Assembly (NCBI GenBank): GCA_949710005.1
Contig: OX453283.1
Location: forward strand, 20,161,504 to 20,225,503
Length of the DNA: 64,000 nucleotides
From: Ricordea florida
Lineage: Eukaryota; Cnidaria; Anthozoa; Corallimorpharia; Ricordeidae
Direction of reading: 5' to 3'
Shown: one piece after another, positions 40,782 through 52,228 of the stretch
Numbering within the stretch: position 1 is the first letter of the stretch
Layout of the letters: every line of letters starts with the position of its first letter
Program-made: the position numbers and the translations under genes
The notes under the pieces: generated by a model
The model's database searches: none
Told to the model about the DNA's origin: nothing
Seen by the model: only the letters and a program-made list of their open reading frames with translations

Positions 40782-41589
40782 ATAAGGGCAGAATTTTCTC
40801 AGATATTTTATCTTGACCCTTATTTGCATAATTTATTAATAAATATTTTCATTATTTATTATTATTTTCTGATACATTATTTTCTATATTATACCAGTTT
40901 TAAAAGTTTTTTTTAAATTTTTCATCGTATTATATAAGAACAGATTTTATCTTCATCTCTTTTTCATTATACAATACCATTTTAAAATATTTCTTCATGC
41001 TATTAATTATACAGGGGTTTCAATAATGATTTCTATAAACAGCTTTTGATGGTGGAATAGGCAGCTGTGATCAAAAAAGGGGGATGTAATGCCCCTTTTC
41101 CCTAGTGGGGTCTGGTGTACACCCCGGCCCAGAAAACTTGAAGTCTAGAAGCTTGGTAGTGCAATTTCCACCATTCTGTGCATCAAAGAGTACTGTTGAG
41201 GATTATGTTGAAAACAGAACATATGTTTTATGAAAAAACTACACACCTTTTTAGATGCAAATCTTAGAAATGAAATCTTAACAAATGGCAGTGAGAGGCC
41301 CTATATATTAGGCTGCTGTAGACTGCATTTTCACCACTTTTATTGAAACCCTGTTATAATAGCAAATGTCACAAAAAGGTTTCTTCTCAGTTGTCGAAAT
41401 GTATGATACAGCTCATTTATCAAATTAAGAATTACAAGGCTATAACATGTAGTTTGATCAGAAGAGTATTAAAGACAGTTGTGATCCCAAGATATTTGAG
41501 TTGTTCAAGATTGTGTGGGTATGTGGTAAAACAAATACCAGGCAATAAGTGGATTTGATTTTTTGGCTAGATGCACCCAGTTCTTCATC
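40782..41589. other. AT-rich spacer, nothing identified
   Basis: No supported gene; a 71-codon frame at 41343 has no features. Confidence 0.4.
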
Positions 41590-42119
41590 ATATGTCATTA
41601 CTATGGAATGTGCACCATGAGTATCCATATCATTCCCATATCAGTCTGCCTGGATGATATGGGAATACTACGGAACTTTACAGAGTACATAGCATTTCCA
41701 TATCAGAAACCAGGAGAGTGGATGATATGGGAATGGTATGGACTTTACCAGCATAGCATTCCCATATCAGATAGTGGTTTGATCGGATGATGTGGGAATG
41801 GTATGGGGAGCTGCCAAAACCGTATCATTTCCATAGTTGAGGGTCGGCAATCATGTGGTATTGATATGGGGCTGACCCATACCATTTCCGTACTATGTAC
41901 TATGGGAAATGTATGGTGTGCTGCCAAATACGTAGCAATCCCATAGTAAAAAGCTATATGAATTATATGCTGAATGAAAACTGTGACTTATATGGGTTTG
42001 ATATGGAAAGTAATATCCCATACAAAATCCATATATAACCCACACCAGGGCCATAGGTCATGCCATACCATTTCCATACTTGGGCCATATCTGGCCCACA
42101 TCATTGACTTTGGTAAGGG
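41590..42119. repeat. CCATA-rich repeat element, second copy
   Basis: Repeated ATGGGAATGGTATGG, CCATACCATTTCC and CCATATCA words end in TTTGGTAAGGG at 42109-42119, the inverted form of the CCCTTACCAAA start at 33982. Open frames here translate the repeat. Confidence 0.6.
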
Positions 42120-42314
42120 TGGGTGTGGGAGTGTGGGCTCATTTCACTAACTGCTCACAATAATTGTGCCAAAGGAATGCCCTGCAAGACTCTCTTGTAA
42201 AAGAAGCAGGGCTCCTCATAAAACAATGGTCAAAGTACCCTCTAGTAAGTGCTTCTTTTATATGGACAGGGATTCTAGTATACCTGAATTCAAAAGGCAA
42301 AAAATCATGTTCTT

Positions 42315-42994
42315 TTAGGTAGTTAAATCACTGTTAAATCGAAAATAGATTATGATGCTGTGAATTGCTCTCTGAAGTCCATCACTTACTGTTTCAGTTT
42401 TTTTCTTTAGTTCGCCAGAGTACTTACGTTTGATGTGAAGAGGAATGACATCTTTGAAGATGGCAAATGCAGGCAAATTCTCCACAATAACCCTTCCCAC
42501 AAGAACAACAAAATCAGATACGAGAGAATTCTGATAATCTAAACTTGGCAGAAATGCACTGTTAGGAAGTTCTTGCAAATTTCCTGTTTGCACATCATTT
42601 TCTAGATGCAGTGGATTCACCCTATCGAGATGGGCGTTATGATTACACCAGTGGTAATCTTTATTTTGGTTATCGAAGGTCATATCTGAGGCCAGAACTT
42701 TTAAATGTCTAACACAATATTAAAACTGCTTGGCCGTTCTTCTTCAATTTGCAGAATTTTTTTGTCTACATCAGATACTGCAGCGTGAATTTGGCTCAAC
42801 TGATTGTGGACATCTTCCCCTAAAAGTGACCGCTCATTAAGTTCCTCTTTTGTTAGTTCCAGCCTCTGGTTTTCGTCCACTGCTTCCTTTTTTTGCATCA
42901 TGTGACTTGATATGCAGTCCTTCCATTCGTGTAGCTTGAGATCATAATCCTGTCCAATTATATCAAGGGCTTTATTGATGCTTTCTGGAGACAT
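42315..42994 (-). pseudogene. DUF6589-like fragment, frameshifted
   Basis: First frame from the ATG at 42994: a charged helical segment (KEAVDENQRLELTKEELNE). A one-base shift near 42710 joins it to a second frame reading VRHLKVLASDMTFDNQNKDYHWCNHNAHLDRVNPLHL, FLPSLDYQNSLVSDFVVLVGRVIVENLPAFAIFKDVIPLHIKRKYS, a pattern I associate with the DUF6589 family that is multiplied in cnidarian genomes and probably derives from transposons. The 1-bp-distant LINE insertion at 42996 cuts it from any upstream exon. Confidence 0.45.
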
Positions 42995-43008
42995 TGTGAT
43001 CCCAAGAT

Positions 43009-46000
43009 TTTTTTTTTTTTTTTTTTTAACATTTTTTTTTATTAAGATTTTTACACACTACGTACAAAACTAATACAGGTACACTATTTTACATTTCACT
43101 ACAGTTCCTTACTCTAAATGACGATACAAATACAAATGCCACACTACTTACACACACACACACACACAAAAAAAAAATAATAATAATGATAAACTGCATA
43201 CAAAAAGAGAAAAACTTTTCTATTATCTAAGGTCAAAAATTCAGAAAACAAAAAGTACAAAGTTAGGCATGCTTAAATCATCATTAAAAATAAGTTATCA
43301 AGAAAGCCAAGAGAGAAGGTGATCCCACTTTTTGTAATGATTAATTAGAATTCCGTTCTTTTTTGCTATATATAATTCCAATTTATAAGTTGCTTTTAAC
43401 CTAGCTTTGAAGACTGTGAGTGATGGACTGGCCTTAGAGAATTTACACTTATAGATAAAATATTTAGCCAGCAAAATAATATGATTAACCAAAAGAAAAT
43501 CTTTGTCAAGGTCAAATTTTCCAAAAAGAATGTCCAAATGAGAGACATTAAGCAAAATATTGACTTCATCACCGAGCCAAGATAAAAGTTCTTTCCAGAA
43601 GAATGTTGATGACTTACAAAAATACAATAAATGCTCCAGGGATTCCTCTTCTTCATTACAGAACACACATAAGGGGGACTCCACCATTTTGAACTGGTAA
43701 AGTTTCTTATTGGTGAAAACAATAAGGTTTAATAATTTATATTGGAATTCTCTGAGTTTTGTATCCAAAGTAGTTTCAAAAGCTAAAGAATATAACCTTT
43801 TCCAGTCTATGGAAAGATCCGGGTATTTACTCAAAATTTTAGCTTTAGCGGTGGCTGTGGTTTGCTTAACAGAACGAAATTCCCTATAAACCAATTTGGA
43901 CGTGATATTAACAAGGTCAATCGTTTTACCAGCAATTGTTAATTCAAAACAAGTTTGATCCAACGGAGAGGGAGTACAGTAAGGGTTTGTTTTGATTATA
44001 GAACGCCATTCATTTGGAATAGCATCAATAACCCCCATTAGGGAAAAAAGGTAACCAGGAGATAAAGAGGAACTGAGAATTTTGTCACTTTTAAGAAAAA
44101 TACCTTCCTTTGAAACAAGATCGCCAACTTTAAGAACTCCTTGCTTATAGAAAATCGGTTGAAAAATGGATTTTCCCTCACTCAAAATATACTTATTGTT
44201 CCAGATAATTTGGTTCATTATCCCTTTATAGGTTGTCGAATCATAATAAGTCCTTGAGGACCAGGCTTTCAAGCACTCCTTATAAAAGACCGGAAGTGAA
44301 ATGGATAATTTCCGACAATCAAAATTACAATGCAATAAAAATTTCCCGCCAACTTTCTTGAGATAAAAATCCAGAACATACTTCCAAGGACTTTCATAAT
44401 TCTCAATGTATTTCTTCAGACACATGATTCGTTGAGCAAAGATCATAGATTCAAGATCCAGCATTTTCAAACCTCCATCCTCTATATCATTAATTAAGGC
44501 TGAGCGTTTGATTTTATCTTTGCCCTTCCAGATAAAGGAATAAAGTTCTTTATTAATTTCTTTAATAAATTCAGTTGACAATGGAATTAGACTAGCCTTG
44601 GACATAATTTTGGGTATGGCGAAAGACTTAACAATTTGTATTCTGCCAATGAGCGTCAGACCTCTCCATTTCCACATATTTAATACTTCTTTAATTGATT
44701 TAAGGGCAGAGTCAAAGTTGGATTTATTCCTCAATATGTTATTGTAGTCAAAGTGCACACCAAGAATTTTAATAGAAGTTTTAAATTCATGAGGGTACAT
44801 TTCACGCTCTAGTTTCCTTGTACCAATACTGAAAAATTCAGTCTTCTCCTCATTAACTTGGAGACCAGAACATTTCGAGAACGCACTATGACAATCTCGT
44901 AAGCAATCATAGGAGGATTTGTTTCGGAGAAAGCAAGTCAGGTCATCCGCAAACTGAGACAATTTAACCTCTAAATTATCAATTTGAATACCCTGAATTT
45001 TTTCATTTTGTCGAATACTACATGCAAGAATTTCCAATCCTAATATGAAGAGAAGAGGTGATAATGGGTCGCCTTGCCGCACCCCACGACCAACTGCAAA
45101 ATAATCTGATGAAAAGCCATTATTAATGATGCAACTTGATATATTTGAGTAAAAAGTACGAATCCATTGGATAAAAGATGGCCCAAAATTAAATGCGTGC
45201 AAAACTTTTAAAAGATAAGACTGATCAAGAGAGTCAAATGCTTTCTCAAAATCAATAGCAACAAGAATGCCCGACATTTTCTTACATTTGGTGTATTCCA
45301 AAATATCCTCAATGGTTCTGACCGCGTCAAAAATCGACTGTCCTTTCACGTACGCATTTTGATTGTAATGTATTAACCTAGGTAAGATTGGTTCCAATCG
45401 TTTGGCTAACGTTTTGGAAGCGATTTTAGTGTCAACATTGATAAGTGAAATGGGACGCCAATTTTTAATCAACCTTTTATCCTTGCCCTTCTTTTCCAAC
45501 AAAGTAATTACAGCTTGTTTTTGAGAATTGGAAAGTTCGCCATGTTCATGTGCATAATTATAACAATCAATCAGGTGTTTGCCCACAAGCGGCCAAAACA
45601 CCAAATAAAATTCTACCGTAAGACCATCATTCCCTGGGGTTTTGTTCTTTTGAAAAGTTTTTAAAGTATTAAAGCATTCACCTACCGTTAAGTTTTTTTC
45701 ACATCTGCTCCTTTGTTCCACAGTCAATTTAGGGATATGTACACTACTCAGAAGTGAATCTGTCAAGGCGTTACTGTTTTCATTGGATCTATTTTGATAA
45801 AGATCAGAATAGAAGGAACGAAGTTCTTTTATAATCACCTGAGGGTCTGAAGTTAAGGATTCGTCATCTTTGAATAATTTCCGAATTGAACTTTTTTTAC
45901 CTCTGGAATTTTCTAAATTTAAGAAATATTTACTGCTTTTTTCACCTTGTTCGTACCAGGTGGCTCGAGTTCGTATTATTGCCCCCTGGGTGATGTAGTC

Positions 46001-47188
46001 ATTCTGAAGCTCATACTCTGTTTTTATAACTTCGAACATATTCATATTTTCTGGCGAGGGATCTTGATCACACATTTTTTGGCAGTCGTTTAGTCTTGCC
46101 TCTAAAGTTGCCATTTTTGACCTTCGCTCTTTAGCCTTCATCTTACTATAAAAAATGCTTTCTTGGCGAATCTTGTACTTCATCAGATCCCAAAAGAGCC
46201 TTGGATCTTTGACTTCTTTAAATTCATCGTTCCATAATGGATATTTCGTATTAATCAAGGACACATATTCCTTATCATCCAATAAGCTAGAATTAAGCTT
46301 CCAATAAGAAGGACCTCGGGGTCCATTTTCAGTTCCATTCAAAGATAGCACAATTGCGGAATGGTCGGATTTAAGCGATGGAATGACATCAACATTATCA
46401 ATATCCTCCTGCATACCACTACTTACTAGCCAGTAGTCCAGCCTCCTCTGAATTACGGGAGTCTTCTGACGCCAAGTAAAACGTATTTTCTTTGGGTTTC
46501 TAATCCTCCATATATCAACTAAATCATTGATAATACATATGTTTTCTATTGTCTTAACTGATTCTTTTCGTTTTGGATTTCCGCCATTACCATCCAAATC
46601 GGAGTCGAAAATTGCGTTAAAATCCCCACCAATTACAATATTACAATCGTCCTCTAAACAAAAATTGTCCAGTTCTTCTCCAATTTCTTCAAAAAAGGTT
46701 AATTGCTCATTTGTTTTGTTTGGGGCATACAGGTTGACAAAAAGAAAGGGATAATCTTGAACCTTTGCTTCTATAAAGATAAAACGCCCATCTTTGTCAA
46801 TTTTCGAGGATTTCAGTTCGAATTCCAAGTTATTTTTAATAAGAATGAGGACGCCCTTACTATGAACCGTACCATGAGAGAAAAAACATTTCTCCTTTCC
46901 ATTGAAATTTCCAAATATTTTCCACCTCAGGAGTGCTATACGATTCTTGCAAAAAACAAATATCCGCATTATTTTTCATCAACCACCCAAACAATGCCTT
47001 CCGTTTCTCAAAAGACCGAATCCCCCCAGCATTTAAAGACAATAACTTAAAGTTAATATTTTTAGAAGCCATATTTAAATGATAATCCATTCAGAAACCA
47101 CCCATTTAAAACAAGTAGATTCATTAACTGTATAGCCAGCTTTAAGTGAGAGTAACCTTAAATTTGCATTTGACCTTACGTTAAACCA
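43009..47188 (-). mobile_element. L1/Tx1 LINE insertion with 13-bp target duplication
   Basis: GTGATCCCAAGAT occurs at 42996-43008 and again at 47189-47201, immediately outside the element. On the left it is followed by poly(T) (the poly(A) tail of a minus-strand element); on the right the element starts shortly upstream of ORF2. ORF1 is absent, so the copy is 5'-truncated near the ORF1/ORF2 border. An AC repeat and AATAAT run lie in the 3' UTR (43150-43190). Confidence 0.9.
43298..47090 (-). pseudogene. L1/Tx1 ORF2: APE endonuclease, reverse transcriptase, zf-RVT
   Basis: Starts with ASKNINFKLLSLNAGGIRSFEKRKALFGWL (endonuclease entry, N of LSLNAGG) and FLQESY; a one-base frameshift near 46880 moves to the 1223-codon frame with IVIGGDFNAIFD and SDHSAIVLSL (endonuclease Asp/His motifs), NKTPGNDGLTVEFY, WRPISLINVDTKIASK, VAIDFEKAFDSLD, GVRQGDPLSPLLF and the active site SQFADDLTCFL (about residue 673), then a zf-RVT-like CVFCNEEEESLEHLLYFC near the C-terminus. 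About 1260 residues in all, normal for the clade. The frameshift is the only defect I see, so the insertion is probably young. Confidence 0.9.
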
Positions 47189-47201
47189 GTGATCCCAAGA
47201 T

Positions 47202-48329
47202 GATTTAATCTAACAAGGGCCTGAGAAAACATACAAGAAATGATTCTGCTTCTAAATGACAAGCAAGTATACTAACGTATTCTAAACATATGGAAGTGTG
47301 CATGTGAATGGCTGGGTGCAGGGAAAATATTAAATTCATTTCTGCATTAGGGGTCCCCTGATCTAATCGTTTTTGTTTCAGCACTGGACCTTTAGAAAAT
47401 AATTATAAGACATAGCAAGGTCTCACTTTAGCAATTATTTAATCCCACTATTCTTAACACTGTGGACAACAAGGCGGAAAAACCACAGCGCATGCGCTAC
47501 GAAAAACTCGACTGTTACAAATTAAAAATGGCGGACGACAAATTGTATTTTGCCACGTAATTGGGGTCCAGTTTGTGCCCGCACATTGGAGTACAAGATG
47601 CGATTGCCCATCAACTTTTCAGTTCAATCCCTTGGATTTCGTGTGGTTTTTTTAAACGACAATCGGATGTTTTTTCGTAAGTGTTTTCTATATCATTGTA
47701 CTGTCTTTGACGATAGCTGTTCTCAAAGGTAGGCATTCAGTGGACCTTAGAATTTCTCGTTGTTTAAGGCCGTCGATGAATATTTAAGGTCAGAATTTTC
47801 GTAGTAGAAAGTTCGATAATTTCCACACAAAATATCAAATATGACTTTTTTTTCCGTTCCAATGACTTTTTTTAAACGCCTTTCAAGTTGTAACTGTGAA
47901 GTGGTGGCAAAGGAATCATGTAAGTCTCTCCTCCTGGCTTCGTTAAAATCGTCGCACTGGTTTTGCCTCTCGGGTAAGCAGTTCTTCGTCTTTACAAAGC
48001 TAATTCATCTTCCTTTCAGTTTTATCAAAACCTTATATATCTTGTAATATATGATCAGGTCAGTGATTTATTCCTTGTTTGTTGTTAATGCTCCTTTTAA
48101 GTGAATGTGTTTGAACCTGAGCATATTAAAACATTTTACTTTTAATAACCTTGTTGTTGTGTTGTCCTTGTTGAGTTGTCGCCATTTTCTGCGCACCGGC
48201 CACAGGCCGGCAGTTTTCCCGCCGTTTTTGTAGCCGCCTGTCACTGTGGGCAATTAAAGGCTCCGTTGTTGCCATTGTAAACAAAACAGCGACGGTAAGA
48301 AAAAAAGACTGTAAAGTTTTGTTTCCATA
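47202..48329. other. Spacer, no gene supported
   Basis: ATGGCGGACGAC at 47528 resembles a start context but the frame closes after ten codons; other short frames lack features. CCGGCCACAGGCCGG at about 48197 is a small palindrome. Confidence 0.35.
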
Positions 48330-49238
48330 ATGTTCTGTTCAAAGGCCCCGCGAAGTTTACGGAACAAAGAAAACTGTTTGTTGAGTAGCGTAGGTTGCTG
48401 GGGAAAAATTTCCCGTCTGAATAATAATGAGTGTAAAAAATACGGTTTCGAGGAGGGTGAATGTCTATGCGTAAGACATTTTGATGAGGAGAGGAAACAG
48501 AAACAGCAGCCTGGGTGCTGCTTCCCAAAAAGGTCGTTGGAAGATACATGCTCTGGGGTACTAACCAAATGTGCCCAGCGTCTGGTCGCCGTGTTTAAAG
48601 AGCTTGATACTGTCAAAACGGGTTATGGCAAAATTTGTCTTGGCCATTTAAAACAGGCGGATAGCGACGAGAGGATAACTGGCAACAAGTGTTATGTTTC
48701 TGCCAGAAAGGTGAGGGTTTTGCACTGATATTCCCAGTTCGCTTTCCTTTCCTTTGCAAGTAGGAAATTATTACTGTCATTTGTTTTAATAGCGACAACA
48801 CTCTCGCGGCGAAAATGAAGCGAGGCCCACAAAGGTTTCCCCAAAGGATGTACCTAACTGGTGTGAGCTTCTTACAAAGCTGGAAACACTTGAACAAGAA
48901 AATAAAGAGCTCATAGAAAAGAATTCACACCTGAATAACCATATTAAAGGTGTGTTTCATTTTTGTTTTTTAATGGCTTTATTGCATTAAAAGGGTTTTC
49001 TTATAAAAGTTGTTATTGTTTCAGGAAAGTTTAAACTGTTATACAATTTTGCTTTTCTAAAATGGAACATTTCAAAATCCAGTTTCAAAGAAAACCCTGC
49101 TAAATAAAAGATCAATAGACAACAGAAATTAACAATTTTCCCAACATTTGAAGTGATAGAACAGAACAACAAGGAAAAGCAAAACACGATTGACGAGCTC
49201 CAAGCTGAGACCAAAAAGCTAGCAGAAAAAAATACAGT
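48330..49238 (+). CDS. Cysteine-rich then coiled-coil protein, three exons, unknown family
   Basis: Exon 48330-48711 (MFCSKAPRSLRNKENCLL..., with GECLCVRHFDEE, QQPGCCFPKRS and YGKICLGHL, i.e. spaced Cys/His pairs suggesting metal binding) joins through a GTGAGG donor to 48794-48950 (ELLTKLETLEQENKELIEKNSHL) and 49151-49239 (IEQNNKEKQNTIDELQAETKKLAEKN), both strongly heptad-like. Upstream and downstream partners are uncertain. It may be the N-terminal part of a larger gene continuing at 50577 and 51413. Confidence 0.4.
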
Positions 49239-50576
49239 CAGTAAGTTAACTTTTTATCCTGTCCAATCATACTGAGAAGAACATTTGACTTTATTCCATC
49301 AACAGAAATCACAATGTCGTACAAGTTATGTGAGATAGGTAATAGTGACACAGGAATCGACTTTTCCACATTGCTAAAAATGAAAAGAAAGATTTTAAGT
49401 GTGCCTTTCCACAAATAGCGACCCAAGACCGGCACAAGTCAGAAAATCGATTCCGCTCATATTTTGCACATAGATAGGTCCTAGTGAGAAACTAAACGGA
49501 CTGCAGTTAGTTTGTCCTGATACAGCCTCCTTTCGTAGAAATATGCAAAAAAACGATTTCGCCCCGTTTGGGCTCAAAATCCACTTCCGGTTACACTGAA
49601 TTTTGTGAAAATTTGATCACCTCGCGCATTAAACTACAGCTGTTTATGAATCTTTCAATGATATTAATAATCTATGTAGGTCTTCATTGTTTGACTGAGT
49701 GAAAAATAAAACCAATCGAAATTAGATTTGAGGCCGAAACGAGCCTAAACTGACAGGCTAAATTTGTAAATATGTCGCAATGCCAAATTGTGCAGTAAAA
49801 CATTGCCATTTTTTTCTATGTGCGATAACTTTAAATGTCGTAAAAACTCTTTCTGTGGGTTGACTATACACCAATCTGCTATAATATTAAAAGAAATCTC
49901 TGGGGAAACGTTTTCCAGTCGCCCGCTTTGGCCTGTGTTGATCACTAATTTTGCCGAAAATTAAAGCGGTGTTGTGTGTGTAAACAATTGCGTGACACGG
50001 CTGGTAAACGTCGAATAAAATTGTCCTTCTTTTGAAATGAACGTTTGACGCTCTTGTCAGAAATTCGGCCAAAAAAATCATGCCTATAAACTGGCCAGTT
50101 GGTGAACTCTTTGATCGAAGAAGTAGGAGCAACATGAGATTTTCTCCATTCACCCGTTTTAGAAACGTGCGTGATCTCTACATATTTTTTGATCACAAAA
50201 CGTTACACGGTGATTAATTCAGTTAAATTAACAGAAGTTTGGTTAAGCTGCTGTTCTCACAATCATTCACAAAAACAGGTCTTACTGAAAATTAAAGAAT
50301 TTTATTGTAAACGGGTCAAGTGAAAGCAGAACATTTCTTTTCCCAGTTATGTACAAAGATCTATTTTCATTCACGAAATAGGACTTTTCAAACGACTAAA
50401 ATTTTGAATAAGATTAACCTCAGAATTTAAAGCAAAAGTTGTACAAGTCTTGAATCCAATTTCTTTTAGCTGTTGTAGCTAATTGCTTGATTAAATTATC
50501 TTTATTTTGCGAACGAGACTAAATTGAATTCCGTACTTCTGTAAACTCGGCTCTTCGCTGTAGCGGATAAAACAAA
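49239..50576. other. Intron or spacer, nothing firmly identified
   Basis: ATGCCAAATTGTGCAGTAAAACATTGC-like start at 49781 (MPNCAVKHC) recalls a THAP N-terminus but decays at once. The minus-strand frames at 49745-50196 have no recognised family. Confidence 0.3.
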
Positions 50577-51141
50577 ATGGATGTTTGCTGTTCTTTGAAG
50601 TTAACTGTTGGTGGTCAGTGTTCCTTTGATTGCAGAGACAGAAATCAGTCTACGGAGATAGTTTCACTACTTTCATGTACTAAGAATATAACACGACACA
50701 AGTCACTTTGGCAGTTCCATGATCTCGAAAGTGAAATGGAGTTGATTCTTGCTCGAGCTGCGATGTTTACGCAAAATGTCAATGAAATGACTGTTTGCCC
50801 ATCACATCGTTCATACCTTGGTCTCGGTTGGACAAGGGGAACCGAGCGATGTAGGGTACCTCAAGAAATATCCAAGTATAAAATGGACAGAGGAGAATGT
50901 CCAAGAGTTAAAAGGGGAATAAACAAACTCTTCTCCAAATTAACCTTGACAAGAACGGGACATTTGGTTCACGTGGGATCAGGTAGATATCGACATCTCA
51001 CTCAAATTATTGCTTCTTGTCTGAATGCAGTCATTTCGACTTACGTCTGATATGTTTCCTTCTGTCACTTTAGGTATGTGCAGATCATGCAGGGGAATTT
51101 TGAGTTCAATTTCCGAAGAGAAAAAACTGTCAAAATTAGGA
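50577..51141 (+). CDS. Cys/His-rich uncharacterised domain, two exons
   Basis: From ATG 50577: ELILARAAMFTQNVNEMTVCPSHRSYLGLGW, TERCRVPQEI, RVKRGINKLFSKLTLTRTGHLVHVGSG, then a GTAGAT donor at about 50986 joining to 51074 (GMCRSCRGILSSISEEKKL, stop at about 51141). The CPSHR...RCRVP...MCRSCR spacing looks like a metal-binding module. I have a general impression of it from cnidarian predicted proteins, without a name. Confidence 0.35.
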
Positions 51142-51408
51142 TAAGAGAAACTGCCACCGGTTGTCCCTGCAGATAACCAGGATGACGATGTTGTCAGTCA
51201 AATGAAAGAATTGACATTGGTAAAATGATCATGAAAGCCCTTTTCCAAAATATTTTCAAGATGTTTTAGCGAGTATAGAACTCAATTATTTTTGGACTCG
51301 AATAAGAAAATACCAGACATGCACGCACAGCACAGGGATCCTTTGCGGACAGATTCCTGATCAATATCCCAGCAACACCACCCTGCGAGCAGAGCCATTC
51401 TTTTTCAG

Positions 51409-51651
51409 TGAGCTAATAAACTTGACAATTCTGAGACGCGGGGATGTTAACAGAGGCAGTGTCGAATTGTTGCCTTTTCTACCATTACAGTGGTTTTTAA
51501 GTGGCACGATGCTAAAATTGCCAAACTTTGGGTTCAAGGAACTGGAAATTGTTGCTGATCGGCTGGGAGAGCTTGGAATGGGTATGCCCTGGGCAAAACA
51601 AAAAAAGCAACAACTGAAATTGGCCAAGCGTTACCTTAAAAGTGACTTCAA
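51409..51651 (+). CDS. Exon of unknown protein
   Basis: A TTTTTCAG acceptor at 51408 and a GTAAGA donor at 51652 flank an 81-codon open segment: ELINLTILRRGDVNRGSVELL, FLPLQWFLSGTMLKLPNFGFKELEIVADRL, and a basic end AKQKKQQLKLAKRYLKSDFK. Clean splice sites on both sides make an exon likely. Its partners may have been separated by the LINE at 51.7-56.15 kb. Confidence 0.4.
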
Positions 51652-51718
51652 GGTAAGAACCACGAATAACCTCTTTAAGACTGTAAAGGAATAAACAATG
51701 CAGTAGTTCTCAAACCAT

Positions 51719-52228
51719 CTATGCTTGTTTAGCATAATTTCTCATACGATCCTTTTTGTTTCTTTCAAGGTGCATGTTTCTGAGTCGTCGAAAGTTCCAG
51801 ACCATTGTAGATGTTTTGCGCTCAGTGATGCCAAATGTCCTGAATACCAGGGGAATGTAGTCATACCCATGACATAGACATTCTGCCTCATGAACTGCTT
51901 TTTTAAGCGAGCTCACTTCTTGTTTCAGCTTTTTGTTTTCCGTTTCTAAGCTTTCCAGTTTTCCAATGTGAAACTCTAGCGACTTCTGCAGTTCTTCGTA
52001 TTGATTGTGTAAAGCTCTGTTCTCTTTAAGAAGCTTGTCGGTGTTTCGTTGTATGGTGTTCAGTGCGATCCAGATACTTGACATATCAGCGTGTTCGGCC
52101 ATGTGCTCTGTGGTCTTTGCAGTTTTATTTGGCGGGATTTCAGGAGAGCTGCCACTACTTGGTCTTTCGCCTCGCTTTCCTCGAATGATAAGCGGACTTC
52201 CATCGCTTTCGCTTAACTTATCAGCCAC
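51719..52228 (-). pseudogene. Coiled-coil ORF1-like frame, antisense to the LINE
   Basis: 169 codons beginning at a GTG (no ATG; the preceding codon is a stop): ADKLSESDGSPLIIRGKRGE, a Pro/Ser-rich segment, then a long coiled coil (LLKENRALHNQYEELQKSL, LESLETENKKLKQEVSSL). Looks like the N-terminal half of an L1/Tx1 ORF1 without the RRM part. It faces away from the ORF2 at 52473. Confidence 0.4.

Noticed and set aside
49781-49860. THAP zinc finger (MPNCAVKHC)
   Set aside because: The similarity ends after nine residues and a stop follows; no downstream AVPTIF-type motif.
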